64,000 bases of DNA from Haliea sp. (GTDB taxonomy: Bacteria > Pseudomonadota > Gammaproteobacteria > Pseudomonadales > Halieaceae), in the NCBI GenBank assembly GCA_016704305.1, contig JADJAL010000008.1, positions 92,044 to 156,043 on the forward strand. Direction: 5' to 3'. Under the pieces are notes generated by a model. That model saw only the letters and a list, made by a program, of their open reading frames with translations, was not told the origin of the DNA and made no database searches. The translations under genes were made by a program, and so were the position numbers. Below are positions 28,784-37,872 of this stretch, piece by piece. Position 1 is the first letter of the stretch. Each line of letters starts with the position of its first letter.

Positions 28784-29749
28784 ATGAAGAACCTGAATTG
28801 GCCGTTCAGCGGCATTTATGCCGACACTGGCCGCGAGTCTATTCCGCCGGAGCGGCTCATCCGGGCGCAGTTGCTTCAGGTACTTTACGGCATCCGCAGC
28901 GAGCGCCAGCTGGTTGAGCAAATCAACTACAACCTCTTGTATCGGTGGTTTGTCGGTTTAACGATTGAAGACACGGTGTGGAATCACTCCACCTTCAGTA
29001 TCAACCGGGATCGCTTGCTGGAGAACGATGTGATAACCGAGTTGTTCGAGGAAGTGGTTGGTTTGGCCAGACAGCAGAAGCTACTGTCCGACGAGCACTT
29101 CAGCGTAGATGGCACTTTGATTCAAGCCTGTGCGTCGCAAAAGAACTACCGCCGCAAGGATGACGACAGCGAGCCTCCAGCGGGTAGCGGCCGTAACAGC
29201 GAAGCCAATTTCGCAGGAAAGCCGCGGCAACGAGACCCATGAATCAAAGACAGATGGTGATGCGCGGTTGGCCAGGAAGGGACCGGGCAAAGAGGCAAGC
29301 TCTGTTATATGGGGCACACCGTTATGGAGAATCGTAACGGAGTGATTGTGAAGGCTGCGACCAGTCATGCGACTGGCAAAGCCGAGCGGGAAGTGGCGGC
29401 GAACTTGCTGTCCGACCTGTCAGGCATGAAGAAGCGAACAATGGGCGCGGACAAGAATTACGATACGGCGGGGTTTGTGGCCGATTGTCGAGCGATGAAC
29501 ATTACGCCGCATGTCGCTCGGAATGATAATCGCAATGGTGGCTCTGCTATCGATGGCCGCACCAGCCGACACGCTGGCTACGCGATTAGCCAGCGGAGTA
29601 GAAAGCGGGTGGAAGAGCCCTTCGGCTGGGGCAAAACCATCGGCTTGATCAGGCAGACGAAAGTGCGCGGTTTATCGAAAGTGAACGGAGTATTTCTGAT
29701 GACGATGATTGGCTGGAACCTGACCCGGATGAGGTCGTTACAGGGTTGA
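28784..29749 (+). pseudogene. IS5-like transposase (DUF772 type), frameshifted and 5'-truncated
   Basis: Transposase with the N-terminal DUF772 region (PPERLIRAQLLQVLYGIRSE, YRWFVGLTIEDTVWNHSTFS) and a catalytic part: FSVDGTLIQACAS, then GADKNYDTAGFVADCRAMNI, RSRKRVEEPFGWGKTIG and MTMIGWNLTRM. The usual first 40 residues are absent. Two opposite frame changes lie near 29210 and 29305 (the middle frame reads ESRGNETHESKTDGDARLAR). Flanking non-coding DNA from about 28751 and to about 29870 presumably carries its ends, but no clear terminal repeat was identified. Confidence 0.8.
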
Positions 29750-29887
29750 GTCCGCCTTGATGGCGGAGAATTCCTGTCATCGCTGTTTATAGAGGCGGGA
29801 AACCCGCCAAATCGTCAGTTGAGTCGAAAATTCCAGTGTCAAATGACCAATGCGTTTGAAACTGGGTAAAAATCAACAGCCTGTTAG

Positions 29888-31346
29888 TACTACTGTGTTA
29901 TATATCGCGGGCCTTCCCTACCGCGTCCGCAACAGGGGCATAAGCGCAGGGTCCTGATAATCGCGCGGGCCAAGCGGAATCGACAAGTGGCAATCGATGT
30001 CGGTTCATGGCGCTGCATCGGCACCAGCTCCACGCGGCTGGAAGCCTTCGGGTAGGGCAGGCGCTTTGAATCGAGCGGCGTGTTTTTTTTCTGCCGGAGA
30101 GCTGCTCCAACATCAAAAAACCGTAAGCCGCTATGCAGAGACTGGCGTGATGATGAAAGCCTCGCCAGTTGCGACCCTCGTAATGCCCCAGCCCGAGTTC
30201 CTGCTTCAGTTCCTCGTAGTCTCGCTCGATGCGCCAGCGACTCATCACCGTGTCCGCCATCTCGGTCCAGGTCAGGCGCGTTGGCAGGTTGCTGAACCAG
30301 TAGTGAATGGGCTCCTTGGCACCTTCCGCCCACTCGATGATCAGCCATTCCTCGTCACGGGACTGGTCCCGGTGGGCGGCCCGAACCCGCACGCGGGCAA
30401 AGCGCGATCGCAAGGGTCCTGATGTCCCTTCACGCCACGTCACAGGCTGCCAGGCCTGCCCCTGGCAAGGCGCGGGCCACCTCAGCCACGGTGATGGGTT
30501 GGTGGTCCTCATCACGCTTCTGGCGACGACGGGTCGACCTCGCTGGCCGGGCAGCGTCGGTTCGGCCAACGGTTGATGCCCGCCCCACCAGACCGTCATG
30601 CCGGGGCGGACGCCCACCGCGTAGGTCAGGCCATGACCGGCCAGCGCTCGCGCCACGCCGTTTCGTCGCCGTAGGCCGCATCTGCCAGCACCACGCCGCG
30701 CGGATAGCCGGCCGCCAGCGCCGCTTCAATCTGCTCCATCGCCAGCGCAGGCTTGGTCTTGAACTCCACCTCTGCCGGCACGCCCGCCTTGCTCCAGCGC
30801 GCCTCATCGTCTGCCCATTCCCGCAGCAAGTACAACTCATAACCGATCGGCAGGCTGCCGCGCTCAGTAGCGATCGACAGTGATACGGCCACCCGGCAGT
30901 TGTCCTGCTTACCCGTCTGGCCACAGTACTGGCGGGCCACACCCCTACCGAGTGTTTCCCTTCTTCGGAAACCCGGTGTCGTCGAAGATCCAATGCACCG
31001 CGTCGTCCGGCGCAATCAGCTCCGGCAGTACCCGTCTTGCCACCGCCGACAGCATCGCTTCGTCGCTCCATGGCGCGTCGGCCAGCAGGTGATGCATGGA
31101 CTGGTGCGCCGAGCACACCTGCTCGGGCTACCCGCGCCGCCATAGGCTCCACGCTCTTGCGCTCTCCCGGCAGCATCAAACCCTTGATATACCATCGCGC
31201 TGGTTGCTCGCGGTCGGCGTGCAACCAAGGTACTCACAATTCCATCGCAGTAGCGTTCGAAGCGCTGTTCCAGAATCACACTCATGGCCAGCCTCACAAA
31301 CTACTTGAAGTGTCGCCATAATATCTTGTTTTATAACACAGTAATT
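29888..31346 (-). mobile_element. IS701-family insertion sequence, copy B (full length, inactive)
   Basis: About 1459 bases bounded by perfect 12-base inverted repeats, tactgtgttata at 29891-29902 and its complement at 31332-31343. It is flanked by TTAG (29884-29887) and CTAG (31347-31350), both YTAR-type sites as known for IS701. The minus-strand transposase starts at ATG 31283-31285. It includes FKTKPALAMEQIEAALAAGY, VLADAAYGDETAW, LTYAVGVRPGMTVWWGG, YWFSNLPTRL and RWRIERDYEELKQELGLGHY. At least four frame changes (near 31225, 31100, 30660 and 30520) break it. Confidence 0.88.
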
Positions 31347-31350
31347 CTAG

Positions 31351-31500
31351 AGGAATACCGGAGCTGATAAGCGCCATCCACGAATACATTACTCACCACA
31401 ACACCAGCCCCAAGCCGTTCATTTGGCTCAAGAGTGCGCGCAATATGATGCAGAAGGTCTTGCGGGGCGGCTCGCGCTCAAGTACCAAACAGAATGGAAC
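31351..31500 (+). pseudogene. IS630-family transposase, 3' remnant
   Basis: About 40 codons of an IS630-type transposase C-terminus: GIPELISAIHEYITHHNTSP, KPFIWLKSARNMMQKVL and SSTKQNGTLY. The catalytic region is missing. It starts right at the CTAG flank of IS701 copy B, so the IS701/composite insertion probably cut this element. Confidence 0.75.
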
Positions 31501-31800
31501 ACTATACTATCGCGCCGTGGGCTGGAGTGCCGTTACCAGCTTCGGTGTCAACTTACAGTGCATTGCTTCGGTCAGTAATTCGTTTGATGTCTATACTAAT
31601 CGTCGCGCTATTGTAAAGTTGGCAGCATTCCGTTTGTCCGCAAATGGGGCGGCGTTCGCGCCGACCTTAGTGAAATCAACAACCGGGAAAGATTTATTCA
31701 AATTGTTGCGGCAGCCAAAGCTCTCCTGGCCGGTGCACATCACGCGGCACACCCTGTCAACCAGCGCGCGGTGGGCGTTGGCCCCCCGCGCTCGCCTGGC
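31501..31800. other. Unassigned stretch before htpX
   Basis: Three hundred bases at the right border of the mobile island. Open frames exist on both strands but none has recognisable motifs, a ribosome site or membrane/signal features. Probably degenerate mobile-element or non-coding DNA. Confidence 0.4.
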
Positions 31801-32682
31801 TCAGGATTGCTGCAGCGCTTTGATCCTTTCATCCAGCGGGGGATGCGAGCTGAACAGGCCCGAAAGTCCCTGCTTTAATTGTTCGCTGATACCAAACGCC
31901 TTCAGTTCGCCGGGCAACGCCTGGGCTTGACCCTGTTCCAGTTGCAATCTTTGCAGGGCGGCGATCATGTTCGCTTTTGTCGTGAGCGTCGCGCCGGCAT
32001 GGTCCGCGCGATATTCGCGCCAGCGTGAGAACCAGAATACGATGGCACTGGCCAGGAAGCTGAGCACCACTTGTGCCACCATGGTCACCACGAAAAAGCC
32101 GATACCATGGCCGCGCTCGTTTTTAAAGATGACCCGGTCCACGGTGTGCCCGATGATGCGGGCGAAGAACAACACAAACGTGTTCACCACGCCCTGTATC
32201 AGCGTGAGCGTCACCATGTCGCCGTTGGCCACGTGACCGATCTCATGCGCCATGACGGCCCTGGCTTCCTCGGGCCTGAACCGTTGCAACAGGCCGGAAC
32301 TCACGGCGACCAGCGCCGCATTGCGGTTCCAGCCGGTGGCGAAGGCATTGGATGCCTCGGAGGGGAAGATCGCGACCTCCGGCATGCCGATTTTCGCCTC
32401 CTCCGCCAGTTCCCTTACGGTATCCAGCAGCCATTGTTCATCGCGGTTGCGCGGCTGCTCGATCACATAGGCACCGGTGCTGCGCTTCGCCATCCACTTG
32501 GAGAGGAACAGGGAAATCAGCGAACCGCCGAAGCCGAACACGGCGCACATCACCAGCAGGGCGCCCAGGTTCAGGTCGACGCCATTCTGCGCCAGCACGC
32601 CCTGCAGGCCCAGCAGGTTAAATACGATGCCGACCAGTAACAACACGGCAAAATTGGTCGCCAAAAACAGAAGTATTCTCAT
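31801..32682 (-). CDS. htpX: Membrane zinc metalloprotease HtpX
   Basis: Inner-membrane M48 protease that degrades damaged membrane proteins under heat or envelope stress. The 293-residue product has two N-terminal membrane helices (about residues 4-25 and 40-60), the zinc site VMAHEIGHVANGDM, two further helices, and the third ligand region REYRADHAGATLTT. It ends LFSSHPPLDERIKALQQS, the normal family C-terminus. It is the last gene of a minus-strand series starting at 34803. Confidence 0.97.
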   Translation of the reverse strand: MRILLFLATNFAVLLLVGIVFNLLGLQGVLAQNGVDLNLGALLVMCAVFGFGGSLISLFLSKWMAKRSTGAYVIEQPRNRDEQWLLDTVRELAEEAKIGMPEVAIFPSEASNAFATGWNRNAALVAVSSGLLQRFRPEEARAVMAHEIGHVANGDMVTLTLIQGVVNTFVLFFARIIGHTVDRVIFKNERGHGIGFFVVTMVAQVVLSFLASAIVFWFSRWREYRADHAGATLTTKANMIAALQRLQLEQGQAQALPGELKAFGISEQLKQGLSGLFSSHPPLDERIKALQQS

Positions 32683-32767
32683 AGGATTTCGCCCTCCAAA
32701 ATTTCAGAACCGGCTATGACAGCCGGAAAATGCCGATGTTCCCAAACCCTGCGCGGTCTGGCAGTGT

Positions 32768-33090
32768 TTACGCATCCGCCAGGGGTTCAGATTCCAACTC
32801 ATGCGCGGTATCGAGTACCTCGGCATCATGCTCCTGCATCTCCTGCGCCTCGTCGCTCAGCAGCGGTATCTGGCTGGGTTCAATCACCGGCTCTCCGCGT
32901 TCGGACAGCGTGGTAGCGATGACTTCGCCACGCAGCTCGATGTCCCGTGAACTCAATTCAAACAGTGTATTGACGGCCTCGTCCTGATACGGGGTGCGCA
33001 ATACAGCCCTCGGGCTCGATCCGTCCACCCAGTTTTTGGCCTTGCCCCAGTAGTGTCCAAGTTGGTTGCGAACGACAAATACGTCAGTCA
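32768..33090 (-). CDS. Conserved hypothetical protein, 107 residues
   Basis: The start is taken at ATG 33088-33090 (MTDVFVVRNQLGHYWGKAKN). The N-terminal half (WVDGSSPRAVLRTPYQDEAV, NTLFELSSRDIELRGEVIA) looks like a compact folded domain. The C-terminal 40 residues are strongly acidic (LLSDEAQEMQEHDAEVLD). It has no signal peptide or membrane segment. The product is not recognised as a named family. It lies between htpX and the DnaJ-domain gene on the same strand, 85 and 69 bases away. Confidence 0.75.
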
Positions 33091-33159
33091 TGGCAGTCGC
33101 GTTTCCTCCGAAAATAATTTTGTGCGCAAGTGTAAGCATTTGCGCGTGTACACGCCAGT

Positions 33160-33894
33160 TCAAGTGCTGCGCCAGGCGCTATCCCAGCAGCACATCCTGG
33201 CCAGGTTGATCTGCGCGGCGAGGAAGTCGTTGCCACCGCGGTCCGGGTGCAGCTTTTGTATCAGTTTTCGGTGCGCCGCGATTACCTCCTCCCTGGTCGC
33301 GCCCTCTGTCAGGCCCAGCGCGGCAAGGGCGTCGCCACGTCCCATGCCGTGCCCACTGCGCGGACTTTCCTGCTGCTGCCCCTCGAAGTGGGTGTCGCCG
33401 GGAAAACGCTGCTGCAAATAGCTGCCGAGCAATTGCACCGAGTCGGCGTCCTCGCTGCGACAATAGGCGAAAAACTGCTCCAACTGCTGACGGTCCATGT
33501 CTGCCAGTCGCCGACCCTGGAAGCTACCCTTGAGTACTTCGCCTTGTAACTCGCCACTGTCGTGATCCAGTTGCATACGCAGCAAGGCTGTCTCCACCGT
33601 TGAGCTGTGTCCGCCCGCAGGGGCGGCGCTCTTCGTTCGCAGGCTGGCGAGCATCGGCAGGAAGCGCACTAGCAGGGGCAGGCTCTGGCGCGCAATTACC
33701 AACAGTCCGGCAAAGGCCGCCCCGATCCAGTTCATGCGACCGGTCGCTGCCAGTAACACTGCGGCGACAATGGCGATGCCGAGGCCCAGCTTGATGTACT
33801 CGCCCTTGCGTTTCTGCGCTGGCATGGTCTGTACACGGCGCAGCAAAATATAAATAACGGCAACGACCGCAAGTAGCAGTATCAGTGGACCCAC
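33160..33894 (-). CDS. Membrane-anchored DnaJ-domain protein
   Basis: An N-terminal membrane segment (LILLLAVVAVIYILLRR) and a second one near residues 35-65 precede a middle domain. A C-terminal J-domain carries the signature AHRKLIQKLHPDRGGNDF with the HPD that stimulates Hsp70 ATPase. This J-domain-at-the-end layout resembles DjlA/TIM14-type anchored co-chaperones. The last residues (ARMCCWDSAWRST) are foreign. One missing G near 33200 would restore ARDVLLG and a stop at about 33181, so the true gene probably ends there. It starts eight bases after the VWA gene. Confidence 0.83.
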   Translation of the reverse strand: MGPLILLLAVVAVIYILLRRVQTMPAQKRKGEYIKLGLGIAIVAAVLLAATGRMNWIGAAFAGLLVIARQSLPLLVRFLPMLASLRTKSAAPAGGHSSTVETALLRMQLDHDSGELQGEVLKGSFQGRRLADMDRQQLEQFFAYCRSEDADSVQLLGSYLQQRFPGDTHFEGQQQESPRSGHGMGRGDALAALGLTEGATREEVIAAHRKLIQKLHPDRGGNDFLAAQINLARMCCWDSAWRST

Positions 33895-33902
33895 AGTATG
33901 TC

Positions 33903-34589
33903 TCAGGATTTCAGTTGCTGGAGCAGCAGTTTAGCACTGTCGCCGCCGCGCTTTTCAAGGGCGGCGTGCCCACCGCGCGCATAGCTGGCGACGGCGCCCA
34001 GCAGGTCCGCCAGTTTTCCGGCGCTGTTGCTGTCGAAACGGGCATACGCGCCGCCGCTGAGTTTGGCCATGGTGCGAAATGTTTGCTCCACGGCGCGGTC
34101 GTGTCCCTCCTGGAACAGGAACAGGGGCAACCGCAACATGCCGCACTGCCCGGCCAGGTTGCAAAGGCCGTCGGGACTCTCCTCCACGGCATCGCCGATG
34201 AACACCAGTGCCCGCACGGAGGTCTTGCGATGTTCAGCCTGGGCGTGCTTTAGCAGTTTGGTAATCTGGGTGTGGCCGCCCTCGCAGCGGACTCGCCCCA
34301 TCAGGTTGGCGAGTGCTTCACTGTCGGTCAGCCAGCGACTGGCACGGAATTCGCTGAAGCCCCGGTAATAGCATAGCTGTACAGCCAATGGCGCGACCTT
34401 GCCGCTGGTGAGGAACATTTCCTGTTGCAGGCGGGTTGCATGATCCCAGGTGGGTTGTCGACTGGCTGTTGCGTCAACGGCAAACATCAGTCGCGGTTGC
34501 TGTTCGACGAATTGTGAAATGGCCCGGCTCTTGTGCAGAAACTGTGCGATTTCCTGTGATGAGGAGCGTGCGGCGGGAGGTTTGGCCAT
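33903..34589 (-). CDS. VWA-domain protein
   Basis: A 228-residue soluble protein with a von Willebrand A-like fold. RLMFAVDATASRQPTWDHAT gives the first strand and a MIDAS-like DxTxS motif. Further conserved strands are VRALVFIGDAVEESPDGLCN and RLPLFLFQEGHD. There is no signal peptide, so it is cytoplasmic. It probably functions with the DnaJ-domain protein encoded immediately downstream and the small ORF upstream (22 bases). Members next to DnaJ-type genes occur in other proteobacteria, but their biochemical role is unknown. Confidence 0.8.
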   Translation of the reverse strand: MAKPPAARSSSQEIAQFLHKSRAISQFVEQQPRLMFAVDATASRQPTWDHATRLQQEMFLTSGKVAPLAVQLCYYRGFSEFRASRWLTDSEALANLMGRVRCEGGHTQITKLLKHAQAEHRKTSVRALVFIGDAVEESPDGLCNLAGQCGMLRLPLFLFQEGHDRAVEQTFRTMAKLSGGAYARFDSNSAGKLADLLGAVASYARGGHAALEKRGGDSAKLLLQQLKS

Positions 34590-34611
34590 AGTGCTGCCGG
34601 GGCCGGGGGCG

Positions 34612-34803
34612 TCAGCCCCGTTGCGAGTTCTTCAACTGGTCGATCTGTTGCAGTCGGTTCAGGTCGTGGCAGCGTTTGGCCAGTTCCGCAATAACGTCGG
34701 AGAGTTCGTCCGCGCTGAGTTCACTGCGGGAGCTCGTATCCGCCAATTGCCAGAGCTTTCGGCTGGAGAGCTCCTGTGCGTTGATTCTATGAGTAGTATT
34801 CAT
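34612..34803 (-). CDS. Small hypothetical protein, 63 residues
   Basis: Charged helical protein (MNTTHRINAQELSSRKLWQL to DQLKNSQRG) with no membrane or signal segment. It is the first gene of the minus-strand VWA/DnaJ series. It is supported mainly by position and strand, with 22 bases to the VWA start. The ribosome site is weak, so it could be spurious. Confidence 0.5.
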   Translation of the reverse strand: MNTTHRINAQELSSRKLWQLADTSSRSELSADELSDVIAELAKRCHDLNRLQQIDQLKNSQRG

Positions 34804-34986
34804 GGTTCGTTACCGTTCATTTACTTGCCCCTCGTCTGTGCGTCCGGGACGTGCCCGGGAGTGTCCTGCATCCGGGCAGATGGTATGTTGTGAGTGTGAC
34901 AGCTACATGAATCAGCGGTCGCGCGCATAAGCCCTGATTGTTCCATGCCCGCACGCTGCACACGCAGACTGCCGCTTAATCCCAGC

Positions 34987-37005
34987 TTACACCTTGCCCT
35001 GCTCGAAAGGAAAGGGTGCTCCGTCCGGAAATTCCGGACCCGCCAGTTGTGGAGCTTCTCCGGCGCGCCAGAGAGGCACAGTAAAACGTGCGACATGCCG
35101 TATCGCGGGTGGCTCTGCAAAGTCGCGGCGTACGTTCTCCATCGTGATCAACTGCACACGCATTTCGCCTTTGTCGACCGTGGCCAGGCCATAGCCGTTG
35201 GCCGTGGTATCCACATACCTGAGGCCAGGATTGGCCGCATTGGGCCCGAGCCAGTTGTTCAGCGCGCCGAGCCCGGTCCTGGAATAGCCGTACGCGGCCA
35301 GTACCCCGTGCAGCATCGATATATTCCAGACTGGCTCCACGCCGTTGGCGGTCTCACGGTACACCAGCGCGGCAAAGTCGGGGTGGTCCGCCTTCGCGAC
35401 GGCGAGCAAATCTTCAAACAACGGCGCGGAGCTGATGCCCGCCACAGCGAAGTCGACCGCGACGGGTAGCGCCTCGCTGTCGGTGGTGGAATGCTGGACC
35501 GTGCCCGCGCCGTGCATATGATGGTCGCCAGACAGCGACACCACGCCGGTAATGCCGTCTTTCTCCAACCGGTTCATGAGTATGCCGAGTTCATGGGGAT
35601 AGCCGGACCAGCCGTCGATGCTGAAAATGCTGTCTTCGTAGCCGGTGAACGGCAGGGCCGACATGTCCAGGCGCAGCGGTAGCAGGGGCATCGCGTTGGC
35701 CCAGATTTTCCATGGCGTGGTGGACGCCACCATCGTCTTCAGGAACCACTCCCTTTGCTGCAGTCCCAGCATGCTCCCCGGCTCGCGGTGCATGGCTGGA
35801 TTGGCTGCGGTGCCATCGCCGTAGGGCAGCGCCTCGGGAGGTTGGCCATTGGCATAGGCATTGCCGGCATCGGCAATCGCCACCAGTTCCACCGTGTTCA
35901 GCGGCAATCCCAGGCTGGCGGCAACCTCATCCGACAAACAGGATTCGCTGCGGTAGCTGCGGCTGTCCGTCAGCACGATGTCCAGATATTCGCCCCAGTT
36001 CAGCTTGCGGTAGATACGCAGGCTGTCGAGGGCCGCCTGGTTCTGTGTTGCTGCATCGCCATCCAGGGCCCGTGGCTGGAAGTCGTGGGCCGGTTGCTCA
36101 TCCAGTTCATCCAGCACCGCCGGGATGAATTCGAACCACGCCTGGTTGGCGTTGAGTTTGCGCTTTGCATCAAGCACACGACCACCGTCGTAGGTGACAT
36201 AGCTCTGGTAATTGTTGTCGGCAAACTCGTGATCATCCCAGGTGCAGATGAACGGCCAGTTGGCCCGCGCCTCCTGCAGGTGCGGATCGCCCAGGTACAC
36301 CTTGTAGAGATGGCGGTAGTCGGCCAGCGATACCGCGTAACGATTTTTCTCGTTTTCCACCCCATTGGGAAAGGGCGCAAAGGTGCGCGGCGTTGGGCTG
36401 CCATCCGGGAGTTCGAACCAGACTTGCTCGTAGATAAAATCACCCAGATGCAGCACAAATTGAATGCGGTCTTCCTCGGCTGCGGCGCGATCATCCGCCA
36501 GCATGCGTGCCCAACTGCCGTAATACGCCTGTTCATAGTTCTGGCAACTGGCGAAAGCCAGGTTGACCCTGCCCGGCTGCCCTTGCTCGGGCGCGGTGCG
36601 TGTGCGTCCGGTGCGCGAGACTGACGCTTCGCCGTTCTTGTCGCCACCCAGAAAGCGGTAGAAATATTGCGTGTCGGGATGCAGTCCGTTGATATAGCTG
36701 CGTACGGTGTAGTCGCTGCCTGCGTTCGTAGTCAGTTGCGCCTGCAGTAGCACAGTCGAGAAGTCGCGATCCTTGCTGATTTGCACCAATACGTTGACCG
36801 GCGCTTTGGTGGCGCTGACCGGCACTGCGCGCGTCCACAGCATAACGCCGTCGGGCTGTGGGTCGCCCGAGGCCACGCCCTGCGGAAATTCCAGCGGCGC
36901 GGAATCATCCGGCAATTGCGCCGCCAAAACACGTGTTTGAGAGAGGGTGAAAAAAAAGGTGCTGCTGGACAGCAGTGCCAGCAAGTCGCGACGTGTAATA
37001 GGCAT
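34987..37005 (-). CDS. Alkaline phosphatase D-like (PhoD family), Tat-exported
   Basis: Secreted metallophosphatase/phosphodiesterase that releases phosphate from organic esters. The twin-arginine signal peptide MPITRRDLLALLSSSTFFFT predicts Tat export in folded form. The N-terminal beta domain is LEFPQGVASGDPQPDGVMLW. The catalytic part has FILHLGDFIYEQVW-like metal ligands (VLHLGDFIYEQ), TWDDHEFADNNYQ, IWANAMPLLPLR and SLSGDHHMHGAGTV. At 672 residues it is longer than Bacillus PhoD because of inserts. No Pho box was identified by eye. The start lies 65 bases from the divergent msrA. Confidence 0.9.
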   Translation of the reverse strand: MPITRRDLLALLSSSTFFFTLSQTRVLAAQLPDDSAPLEFPQGVASGDPQPDGVMLWTRAVPVSATKAPVNVLVQISKDRDFSTVLLQAQLTTNAGSDYTVRSYINGLHPDTQYFYRFLGGDKNGEASVSRTGRTRTAPEQGQPGRVNLAFASCQNYEQAYYGSWARMLADDRAAAEEDRIQFVLHLGDFIYEQVWFELPDGSPTPRTFAPFPNGVENEKNRYAVSLADYRHLYKVYLGDPHLQEARANWPFICTWDDHEFADNNYQSYVTYDGGRVLDAKRKLNANQAWFEFIPAVLDELDEQPAHDFQPRALDGDAATQNQAALDSLRIYRKLNWGEYLDIVLTDSRSYRSESCLSDEVAASLGLPLNTVELVAIADAGNAYANGQPPEALPYGDGTAANPAMHREPGSMLGLQQREWFLKTMVASTTPWKIWANAMPLLPLRLDMSALPFTGYEDSIFSIDGWSGYPHELGILMNRLEKDGITGVVSLSGDHHMHGAGTVQHSTTDSEALPVAVDFAVAGISSAPLFEDLLAVAKADHPDFAALVYRETANGVEPVWNISMLHGVLAAYGYSRTGLGALNNWLGPNAANPGLRYVDTTANGYGLATVDKGEMRVQLITMENVRRDFAEPPAIRHVARFTVPLWRAGEAPQLAGPEFPDGAPFPFEQGKV

Positions 37006-37070
37006 GATGAGGGTGGCATTTGTTATAGATGAAGCTCACTCTAGCGTATTTGTCGTTATACTTGGAACCC

Positions 37071-37739
37071 ATGAGCCTCTTTGATATTCGCAGGAAACAC
37101 ACGATGCCCACAGCAGAGTCCGCGCTGCCCGGGCGGCGCGACGCCATGCCCGTTCCCGCCACCCATTTTGTCAATGGCAATCCCCTGCAAGGTCCGTTTC
37201 CCGCGCACCTGCGGCAAGCCGTTTTTGGTATGGGTTGTTTCTGGGGCGTGGAGCGCAAGTTCTGGCAATTGCCGGGCGTCTACACCACGGCTGCGGGGTA
37301 TGCCGCGGGGTTGACGCCCAATCCAACCTATCAGGAAGTCTGTAGCGGCAGGACCGGGCACAACGAGGTAGTCCTTGTGGTGTTCGATCCTGCGCTGGTC
37401 AGTTACGAGACGCTGCTCAAGGTGTTCTGGGAAGGGCACGATCCCACCCAGGGCATGCGCCAGGGGAATGACATGGGCACGCAGTACCGCTCGGGCATTT
37501 ATACCTTCGATGAAGCCCAGGCGTCGCTGGCACAGGCGTCCAAAGCGACATTTCAGCAGGCGCTGGATAAAGCCGGGTATGGCGCCATCACCACGGAAAT
37601 ATTGCCCGCCGCAGAGTTTTACTACGCCGAGGACTATCACCAGCAGTATCTGGCCAAGAACCCCCGTGGCTATTGCGGGGTAGGGGGTACGGGTGTGGTT
37701 TGTCCGGTGGGTGTAGTCGTCAACAAGGCGGGCGATTGA
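37071..37739 (+). CDS. msrA: Peptide methionine sulfoxide reductase MsrA
   Basis: Reduces methionine-S-sulfoxide in proteins. From ATG 37071 the product has 222 residues. The catalytic motif FGMGCFWGVERKFWQ places the nucleophilic Cys near residue 56. YQEVCSGRTGHNEVVLVVFD, DMGTQYRSGIYTFDEAQ and YYAEDYHQQYL are standard. C-terminal cysteines (GYCGVGGTGVVCPVG) supply the resolving disulfide. An ATG at 37029 in the same frame lacks a better ribosome site. The N-terminal 45 residues match the longer E. coli-type MsrA. Confidence 0.95.
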   Translation: MSLFDIRRKHTMPTAESALPGRRDAMPVPATHFVNGNPLQGPFPAHLRQAVFGMGCFWGVERKFWQLPGVYTTAAGYAAGLTPNPTYQEVCSGRTGHNEVVLVVFDPALVSYETLLKVFWEGHDPTQGMRQGNDMGTQYRSGIYTFDEAQASLAQASKATFQQALDKAGYGAITTEILPAAEFYYAEDYHQQYLAKNPRGYCGVGGTGVVCPVGVVVNKAGD

Positions 37740-37814
37740 TACCCACGCTGGTGGTATAACTTTTCAGGGCCGCCAGTTGCGGGGCTACCAGAACGACCAA
37801 CTCAAATAGCGAGC

Positions 37815-37857
37815 AAAAAAAAGGGCCCGCGTGAGGTGATCACGCCGGCCCTTTTTG
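37815..37857. terminator. Bidirectional intrinsic terminator
   Basis: A strong GC-rich stem pairs 37821-37834 with 37840-37853 with few mismatches. Runs of A before and T after make it a rho-independent terminator in both directions. It sits between the convergent msrA (plus) and TonB-receptor (minus) genes. Confidence 0.9.
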
Positions 37858-37872
37858 CTGTTGGCAACTAAC

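Larger units (their letters stand above)
22192..31346. mobile_element. Possible composite transposon bounded by inverted IS701 copies
   Basis: The two IS701 copies face inward, so each contributes the same (transposase-proximal) terminal repeat to the outside. Outside both outer ends the four bases are CTAG (22188-22191 and 31347-31350), whereas the inner end of copy B is flanked by TTAG. This pattern fits one insertion of the whole segment carrying the sulfotransferase-glycosyltransferase gene. It is weak evidence, because CTAG also satisfies the family target consensus. Confidence 0.4.
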
